Source of the DNA: RGIG7378 sp964500525
GTDB lineage: Bacteria > Bacillota > Clostridia > RGIG7378
Reading direction: 5' to 3'
Length of the DNA stretch: 10,416 bases
Assembly (NCBI GenBank): GCA_964500525.1
Contig: CAZCOE010000079.1
Span: 1 to 10,416, forward strand
Shown: one piece after another, positions 5,726 to 10,416 of the stretch
Position numbering within the stretch: position 1 is the stretch's first letter
Layout: every line of letters starts with the position of its first letter
Notes under the pieces: model-generated
Database searches by the model: none
What the model was told of the DNA's origin: nothing
The model's input: only the letters and a program-made list of their open reading frames with translations
Program-made: the position numbers and the translations under genes

Positions 5726-5757
5726 ATCTCTTTACCAATTCGTCCTTGAAAAGAGAT
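5726..5757. terminator. Weak hairpin between the 78-residue gene and yigZ
   Basis: ATCTCTTT (5726-5733) pairs with AAAGAGAT (5750-5757) around a 16-base loop. It lies in the only gap between the two convergent genes, so a shared terminator is expected here. The stem is short and AT-rich and no clean U-tract follows on either strand. Confidence 0.3.
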
Positions 5758-5764
5758 GCGCGTC

Positions 5765-6391
5765 TTACATCCACACTTCGTTCCCCTGTTCCACAAGATT
5801 AACACCATTTGTCAGATCGTTAATCAACGTGACCAACTCAGGGATTCTGTCCTCTGTACATGCCACCTTAAAGGTGGCATCTGCCATATATTCAATACCC
5901 AAAATAGTAAAATTCTTATCCGGTAACGACCTGTTAAGCGTCTTAACTGCATTAAGAGGAACAATTACATTAATCTGTCGCACCTTGGTTACATCTCTGC
6001 GGCCTGCCGCCTGTAATGCTCCGGATGCCGATGTGCCATATGCTCTGGTTAGTCCCGGTGCTCCCAGCAAAATGCCACCGAAATACCTGGTCACTGTACA
6101 TATTACATTGGTCAGGCCCTCTCTCTTGATGGCCTCTAACACAGGCATTCCTCCGGTACCCTGGGGTTCTCCATCATCGGAATATCTCTGGTAGGAATTG
6201 TCTCCGGAGATCAGATATGCATATACTACATGCCTTGCATCGGGATATGTTTTCCTTATATTGTCCAGGAAACTCCTGGCTTCTTCCTCGGTGTTCACCG
6301 GTGCTGCATTAGCAATAAACTTGGACTTTTTCTCCACCAGCACATATTCACCGGGGCCCAGGCACGTGCTGTAGCGATCCGGCATGCTCAT
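5765..6391 (-). CDS. yigZ: YigZ/IMPACT family protein
   Basis: This 208-residue protein has an N-terminal UPF0029/IMPACT domain (about 15-125) and a C-terminal DUF1949-type ferredoxin-like domain (about 140-205). Family signatures are clear: YSDDGEPQGTGGMPVLE (70-86) and RYFGGILLGAPGLTRAYG (102-119). The length is normal for bacterial YigZ. The eukaryotic relative IMPACT modulates the Gcn2 stress kinase. The bacterial role is not settled, and nucleic-acid binding has been suggested. The start ATG shares ATGA with the hflX stop, a sign of translational coupling, and GAGGTGA lies just upstream. A second ATG two codons later is equally possible. It is the last gene of the glpK operon. Confidence 0.93.
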   Translation of the reverse strand: MSMPDRYSTCLGPGEYVLVEKKSKFIANAAPVNTEEEARSFLDNIRKTYPDARHVVYAYLISGDNSYQRYSDDGEPQGTGGMPVLEAIKREGLTNVICTVTRYFGGILLGAPGLTRAYGTSASGALQAAGRRDVTKVRQINVIVPLNAVKTLNRSLPDKNFTILGIEYMADATFKVACTEDRIPELVTLINDLTNGVNLVEQGNEVWM

Positions 6392-7680
6392 GGTCTCACC
6401 TCGGTTATCAGGGATGAAATGCGATTCACAAAGCGGTTTTCCAGCTGAATGTTAAGCAGTCGTCCCTTTTCCACATTGTGGGCCTCCAGCACCACAGCAT
6501 TTTCTCTGATCCAGTTTTCCGTTCCGGATTGTGACCATGGAATCAATACCCACTGTCTGGTTGTGTCCTTGTTGACTCGATCACTCAGAGCATCAGTCAG
6601 TTCCCTGAGTCCCTGTCCCGTTACGGCAGATATCATAATAGGTTTCCGGTGTCTATACTCGTAGGAGACGATGGGTTCCTCTCCATCAGCCAACGTGTCG
6701 CATTTGTTAAACACTAAAATTGGATCAGTATCCCTGGCATGGAGTTCTGTAAGCAGATTGTCCACAACTCGAATATGGTCGTCCAGCTGAGGGTCAGAGG
6801 CATCACACAGGTGGATCAATATATCTGCATCCATAGCTTCCTCAAGGGTAGATTTAAAGGCCTCTACAATGTTGTGAGGCAGTTTTCGGATGAAGCCAAC
6901 TGTGTCAATCATCAGAATGTCCCGGCCCTCTGGCAAACTGTACCTGCGGGTAGTGGTATCCAGTGTGGCAAATAGTTTGTCCTCTGCCAGACAATCGCTG
7001 GCGCATAGGTTGTTCATCAAAGTGCTCTTGCCGGCATTTGTATACCCTACTATAGCGACTGTAGGAATGCCAGTGCGCTGTCTGTTCTTTCGCAGCAGTT
7101 CCCGGCTTTTCTCCATCTGCCTGAGTTTGGCCTCCAGAGCTGTTATTCTCCTGCGAATATGCTTCCGGTCCGATACCAACTTACTTTCACCGGGACCCCT
7201 GGTGCCAATGCCGCCTCCCTGTCTGGACAAGGCCTTGCCCATTCCCATCAGTCTGGGCAGGCGATACTTCAGCTGGGCCAGTTCTACCTGGAGTTTGCCC
7301 TCATTGGACACAGCTCTTGATGCAAAAATGTCCAATATAAGCATCGTCCGGTCGATAACCTTAAGCCCTGTGGCTTCCTCAATATTGCGTATGTGAGCGC
7401 CGGTCAGATCGTCGTCAAAAATAACGGTGTCCGCCTGGGTAGCTTCGCCCAATTCCTTGAGCTCCTCAATCTTGCCCTTGCCGATATAGTATGCATTATC
7501 AGGGCCTGACCTGGCCTGAATCAGTCTACCCACGATTTCCGATCCGCAGGTCTCCGCCAGAGCGCAAAGTTCCTCCAGGGAAACCTCAGCATCCCGGCGG
7601 GAAACGTAGTCGGCACCGCCGTCGCAGCTAATGCCAACTAATATAACTCGTTCAATTGTATTTGGTTCTCTATTCTCCAT
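6388..7680 (-). CDS. hflX: GTPase HflX
   Basis: HflX is a ribosome-binding GTPase that splits stalled or heat-damaged 70S ribosomes. The 430 residues show the HflX N-terminal domain (~10-125), the glycine-rich linker GGGIGTRGPGE (155-165), a helical hairpin (~172-200) and the G domain: P-loop GYTNAGKST (212-220), G3 DTVGF (259-263), G4 NKCD (325-328) and G5 SAVTG (351-355). A short C-terminal domain follows. The length is typical. The start ATG overlaps the hydrolase stop as TAATG, with AGGAAA upstream, so the two genes are probably translationally coupled. Its setting behind glpK and a lipase looks like operon convenience, not a shared pathway. Confidence 0.96.
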   Translation of the reverse strand: MENREPNTIERVILVGISCDGGADYVSRRDAEVSLEELCALAETCGSEIVGRLIQARSGPDNAYYIGKGKIEELKELGEATQADTVIFDDDLTGAHIRNIEEATGLKVIDRTMLILDIFASRAVSNEGKLQVELAQLKYRLPRLMGMGKALSRQGGGIGTRGPGESKLVSDRKHIRRRITALEAKLRQMEKSRELLRKNRQRTGIPTVAIVGYTNAGKSTLMNNLCASDCLAEDKLFATLDTTTRRYSLPEGRDILMIDTVGFIRKLPHNIVEAFKSTLEEAMDADILIHLCDASDPQLDDHIRVVDNLLTELHARDTDPILVFNKCDTLADGEEPIVSYEYRHRKPIMISAVTGQGLRELTDALSDRVNKDTTRQWVLIPWSQSGTENWIRENAVVLEAHNVEKGRLLNIQLENRFVNRISSLITEVRP

Positions 7681-8603
7681 TATTTCCTAGGCAAAACGAA
7701 CTTGGCAATCAGCTGGTAGACCTCCAGCTTGTTTGTCTCATTGAGCATCTCGTGCCTTCCACCGGGATACAGAACTGTGCTGACCTTCTTCATGCCGTTG
7801 TCCTTAAACAGATCTGCAGTCTTTCCCACACCTGCGCCCTTGTCACCCACAGGATCTTCGGAACCGGAAACCAACAATATTGGCAGGTTCTTATCCATGC
7901 CGGCTACTGCGTTCTTGGAGCAAATGTAGTTCAGCCCGCTGAACATGTCTCTGTATAGGCCTACGGTAGGTACACCGCCGCAAAGAGGATCTGCAGCATA
8001 TGCCTCCACTGCAGCTTCATCTCTGGACAGCCATTGGAATCCGTTCTTAGGGCCAAAGCCCTTGTTATATGCACCCATTGCCATATCATATACCATGCTG
8101 CTCACCTGCTTGGAGCCCTTGAGCTTGCATATTAACGAGGCAATAGCCTTACCTGCTGCTGTTACAGCCCCGGGCTTAAATCCTGTTCCCGAAATAATAG
8201 CTCCGGATACAGCGCCGGGATAGTCTGCCAGATAGTTGCGCACTACAAAGGAACCCATGCTGTGTCCCAGTATATAGTATGGCTTTCCGGGGAATCTGGC
8301 TGCATACATTTGCTGCACGTCATGCACATCCTTAACCAATGCAGACCAGCCATCCTTCTCTCCCAGGTTCAGCCTGTTCTCCGGTGTGGCAGACCTGCCA
8401 TGACCTGCGCAGTCATACCCCACTACAAATACACCCTGTTTGGCCATGTATCTGGCAAAGTCGTTGTAGCGCATAATATGCTCGCTGACTCCGTGGTGGA
8501 GCTGCAGGATTGCTGCAGGCTCTGTGTCGGGAATCCACTCATAAATTATCAATGTGTCCCTGCCGTTGTTTGAGAAAAATCTGGATTCGTTAAGAGTTAT
8601 CAC
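7680..8603 (-). CDS. Alpha/beta-hydrolase, monoacylglycerol lipase/lysophospholipase type (serine S33-like)
   Basis: This 307-residue cytosolic hydrolase of the Hydrolase_4 group has the oxyanion motif HHG (36-38), YDCAGHGRS (63-71), the nucleophile elbow GHSMGS (Ser115), the acid in SGSEDPVGD (Asp250) and the base in GGRHEM (His284). These relatives cleave acyl esters of glycerol or lysophospholipids. The exact substrate cannot be read from sequence. The start is a GTG at 8603 with AGAGGTG four bases upstream, and no better ATG lies nearby. It begins 16 bp after glpK and ends overlapping hflX. A product such as glycerol could feed GlpK, which is the reason to favour a glyceride substrate, but this is inference. 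No signal peptide is present. Confidence 0.9.
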   Translation of the reverse strand: MITLNESRFFSNNGRDTLIIYEWIPDTEPAAILQLHHGVSEHIMRYNDFARYMAKQGVFVVGYDCAGHGRSATPENRLNLGEKDGWSALVKDVHDVQQMYAARFPGKPYYILGHSMGSFVVRNYLADYPGAVSGAIISGTGFKPGAVTAAGKAIASLICKLKGSKQVSSMVYDMAMGAYNKGFGPKNGFQWLSRDEAAVEAYAADPLCGGVPTVGLYRDMFSGLNYICSKNAVAGMDKNLPILLVSGSEDPVGDKGAGVGKTADLFKDNGMKKVSTVLYPGGRHEMLNETNKLEVYQLIAKFVLPRK

Positions 8604-8619
8604 GTTACACCTCTGTATG

Positions 8620-10125
8620 TTAGTTGTCGTTCCACCAATTCTTTGCTCTCTGCACAGCCTTGTGCCAATTGTTCAGCAATTCCTGTCTCTCCTGCTGTTG
8701 TATGGAAGGCAGGAAAACCAACTCGCTGTCATCCATGCACGTTGTCACCCGGTAAAACCCTGTAAAGCACCCCGCCAGCATAGCGGCTCCCAGGGCGGTT
8801 GTCTCCACACATCCGGGCTTGCGAACCGGCACATTGGATATGTCTGCCTGGAACTGCATCAGGAATCTGTTTGCAGCAGCACCGCCGTCCGCCTTAAGGC
8901 TGGTAATGCTGTATCCGGAGTCAGCTTCCATGGCGCCAATAACGTCCTGTACCTGATAGGCCAGGGACTCCAGCGTCGCCCTCACAATGTGGCCTGCGTC
9001 TGTGTCTCCTGTCAGACCCACAATAACTCCCCGGGCGGATGGATCCCAATATGGAGCACCCAGTCCGGTAAATGCAGGAACCATGTAGCAGCCTCCGTTA
9101 TTGCCTGCCTTAATAGCAATATCCTCGGTCTCGGCGGTATTGTCTATGATTCCCACCTTGTCCCTAAGCCATTTGACAGCTGCTCCTGCCACAAAAACGG
9201 ATCCCTCAAGACAATAGCATACCCGGTGACCAATCTGCCATGCAATTGTGGTAATCAGGCCATTGGCTGACTCTACAGGAGTGTCTCCGGTATTCATCAG
9301 CAAAAATCCTCCTGTTCCATAGGTGTTCTTCACATCGCCGGGATTAAAGCATTCCTCGCCGAACAGGGCCGCCTGTTGATCTCCGGCCACGCCACATATG
9401 GGAATTGGACTTAGCTGCCATATATCCACAACGCCGAACTCACCGGAAGATGGCAGAACCCTGGGCAGCATGCTGTCCTCGATCTCAAACAGCTCCAGCA
9501 ATTCCCTGTCCCACTGCAGAGTATGTATGTTATACAGCATGGTACGAGAGGCATTTGTGCAGTCTGTAGCATGAACTTTGCCTCCGGTAAGCTGCCATAT
9601 GAGCCATGTATCCACAGTTCCAAATCTGAGCTTGCCTGATTTGGCCAGATCTGAGACACCCGGCACGTTGTCAAGTATCCAGCGTATCTTGGTGGCACAG
9701 AAATATGGGTCAACTACCAGGCCGGTCTTGGCTCGAATGAGTTCCTCATATCCCTGGTCCCTAAGTCTGCTGCAGTAATCGGCAGTTCGCCTGCACTGCC
9801 AGACAATTGCTCTGTAAACAGGCCTGCCGGTGTCTGCATTCCACAAGATGGTGGTCTCCCGCTGATTTGCAATGCCGATAGAATCGATTTCCTCCGGCTT
9901 GGCTCCCACCTGGGTCAATGCCTCAGTAATGGCACCCATTGTAAAGGACCATATTTCATCGGGATCCTGCTCCACCCATCCATCCTCAGGATAGGATATG
10001 GACAGTTCCCTCTTTGCAATAGACACCGGATGCCTGTCCCTGTCAAACAGAATGCATCTGACAGAGGTAGTACCCGCATCTATGGACATTATGTATCTTC
10101 TCATTTTATTATCCGATTCGATCAC
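8620..10125 (-). CDS. glpK: Glycerol kinase (FGGY family)
   Basis: This enzyme phosphorylates glycerol to sn-glycerol 3-phosphate with ATP in the cytosol. I chose the GTG at 10125 because GGAGGA (10140-10135) sits 9 bases upstream. The ATG at 10104 (MRRYIMSIDAG, 494 residues, the usual GlpK N-terminus) has no such site and is the alternative. In ATG numbering: phosphate-loop DAGTT (9-13), RETT (82-85), VWQCRRTAD (101-109), DPYF (132-135, Tyr134), catalytic Asp in GDQQ (241-244) and YGTG (262-265). The first motif reads DAGTT, not the common DQGTT. The segment VVDIWQLSPIP (225-235) lacks both the His phosphorylated by HPr in Gram-positive GlpK and the GGTR loop that binds fructose bisphosphate in E. 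coli. It leads the operon with the hydrolase, hflX and yigZ. Other FGGY sugar kinases fit less well. Confidence 0.92.
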   Translation of the reverse strand: MIESDNKMRRYIMSIDAGTTSVRCILFDRDRHPVSIAKRELSISYPEDGWVEQDPDEIWSFTMGAITEALTQVGAKPEEIDSIGIANQRETTILWNADTGRPVYRAIVWQCRRTADYCSRLRDQGYEELIRAKTGLVVDPYFCATKIRWILDNVPGVSDLAKSGKLRFGTVDTWLIWQLTGGKVHATDCTNASRTMLYNIHTLQWDRELLELFEIEDSMLPRVLPSSGEFGVVDIWQLSPIPICGVAGDQQAALFGEECFNPGDVKNTYGTGGFLLMNTGDTPVESANGLITTIAWQIGHRVCYCLEGSVFVAGAAVKWLRDKVGIIDNTAETEDIAIKAGNNGGCYMVPAFTGLGAPYWDPSARGVIVGLTGDTDAGHIVRATLESLAYQVQDVIGAMEADSGYSITSLKADGGAAANRFLMQFQADISNVPVRKPGCVETTALGAAMLAGCFTGFYRVTTCMDDSELVFLPSIQQQERQELLNNWHKAVQRAKNWWNDN

Positions 10126-10157
10126 TGTAACATGTCCTCCACAACTTATCACGAAAC

Positions 10158-10178
10158 TCTTCACTTTTAACTTTTCAC
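10158..10178 (+). repeat. Heptamer tandem repeat, array A (3 units)
   Basis: The units are TCTTCAC, TTTTAAC and TTTTCAC, followed by TGGG. It lies about 20 bp upstream of the glpK ribosome binding site (on the glpK strand it reads GTGAAAA-GTTAAAA-GTGAAGA). The GC-rich sequence after it (GCAAAGCTTCG) echoes the hairpin beside array B. Confidence 0.75.
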
Positions 10179-10274
10179 TGGGTCGCAAAGCTTCGCCATT
10201 CGCCCATAGGAACACGCTTCGGGTCCTTAGGGCACCGCTTCATCATTCGATCTCTGGATCATGGGGACCAGAAC
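10179..10274. other. Intergenic spacer between the two heptamer arrays
   Basis: There is no gene with support here. A minus-strand frame extends from glpK into this spacer but has no ribosome binding site. I see no convincing promoter for glpK, though one must lie between rpoD and glpK unless rpoD readthrough is used. Confidence 0.4.
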
Positions 10275-10309
10275 TCTTCACTCTTCACTATTCACTCTTA
10301 ACTTTTCAC
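10275..10309 (+). repeat. Heptamer tandem repeat, array B (5 units)
   Basis: Five contiguous 7-bp units are TCTTCAC, TCTTCAC, TATTCAC, TCTTAAC and TTTTCAC, followed by TGGGGG. The orientation is the same as array A. There are no spacers between units, so this is a tandem array and not a CRISPR. Confidence 0.85.
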
Positions 10310-10310
10310 T

Positions 10311-10339
10311 GGGGGTGCGAAGCTTGCTTCGCAAGCCCC
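10311..10339. repeat. GC-rich hairpin between rpoD and the heptamer array
   Basis: TGCGAAGC (10316-10323) is the exact reverse complement of GCTTCGCA (10326-10333), enclosed by GGGG (10311-10314) and CCCC (10336-10339). It starts 2 bp after the rpoD stop and could act as its 3' stem. There is no U-tract, so it is not a standard intrinsic terminator. It looks like part of a repeated intergenic unit with the heptamers. Confidence 0.6.
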
Positions 10340-10341
10340 GC

Positions 10342-10416
10342 TCAGCTTTGCAAATAGTCCTTCAGTTTCTTAGCTCTGCTGGGATGACGCAGCTTGCGCA
10401 GTGCCTTTGCCTCAAT
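10342..10416 (-). CDS. rpoD: RNA polymerase primary sigma factor (sigma-70/sigma-A), C-terminal 24 residues
   Basis: On the minus strand the frame entering from the right edge reads IEAKALRKLRHP, then SRAKKLKDYLQS, then a TGA stop at 10344-10342. This is the highly conserved end of region 4.2 of primary sigma factors, which recognises the -35 element. B. subtilis SigA ends with almost the same sequence (IEAKALRKLRHPSR). The rest of the gene lies to the right of the window. It is on the same strand as glpK, separated by 216 bp of repeat-rich spacer. Confidence 0.93.
   Translation of the reverse strand: MEAKALRKLRHPSRAKKLKDYLQS

Noticed and set aside
8554..9270. 238-codon + strand frame opposite glpK and the hydrolase
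   Set aside because: It is antisense to two strongly supported genes, and its Cys- and Leu-rich translation is typical of a shadow frame.
10126..10215. 37-residue N-terminal extension of GlpK (start at 10215)
   Set aside because: There is no ribosome binding site, it translates the heptamer repeat, and GlpK homologues start near MRRYIMSIDAG.
10158..10309. CRISPR array
   Set aside because: The repeats are only 7 bp, directly adjacent and without unique spacers.

Overview
The window looks like the chromosome of a clostridial Bacillota (Firmicutes). This rests on a tyrosyl T-box leader in front of tyrS, strong GGAGG-type ribosome binding sites, a one-piece tmRNA, an rpoD C-terminus of the Gram-positive sigma-A type, and a Tn916-type Int/Xis pair. 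Genus cannot be read from the sequence.

Positions 1-2593 are the terminal part of an integrated mobile element, all on the + strand. It holds the 3' end of one tyrosine recombinase gene (running off the left edge), a small Xis-like excisionase, and a complete 418-residue Tn916-type integrase with its own probable promoter. After the integrase comes about 170 bp without a gene but with repeated short motifs that look like recombinase arm sites. The element stops exactly at the 3' end of ssrA (tmRNA, minus strand, 2594-2975), a classic integration target. The tRNA-like end of ssrA is intact. The second junction, and most of the element, lies left of the window.

Positions 2594-4910 are chromosomal and on the minus strand: ssrA, a cyclase-family metal-dependent hydrolase, and tyrS. 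The tyrS leader (about 4911-5200) is a tyrosine T-box with a UAC specifier, an antiterminator carrying UGGU (complementary to the ACCA end of tRNA-Tyr) and an intrinsic terminator. Positions 5233-5464 are AT-rich. They hold a plausible promoter for an isolated + strand gene for a 78-residue membrane-anchored protein of unknown function, which converges on the next block.

Positions 5765-10125 are a tight minus-strand operon, in transcription order glpK, an alpha/beta-hydrolase of the monoacylglycerol lipase/lysophospholipase type, hflX and yigZ. The gaps are 16 bp, then a TAATG overlap, then an ATGA overlap. The hydrolase could supply glycerol to GlpK. HflX (ribosome-associated GTPase) and YigZ (IMPACT family) are housekeeping or stress genes read through behind them. 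Beyond glpK a 216-bp gap (10126-10341) contains two arrays of degenerate 7-bp repeats (TCTTCAC-like) with an adjacent hairpin, and then the last 24 codons of rpoD (minus strand).

I found no clearly new multi-gene system. The items most worth a second look are the element-ssrA junction with its repeated motifs, the heptamer/hairpin intergenic repeats, and a GlpK that lacks the usual regulatory residues next to a glycerol-releasing type of hydrolase.
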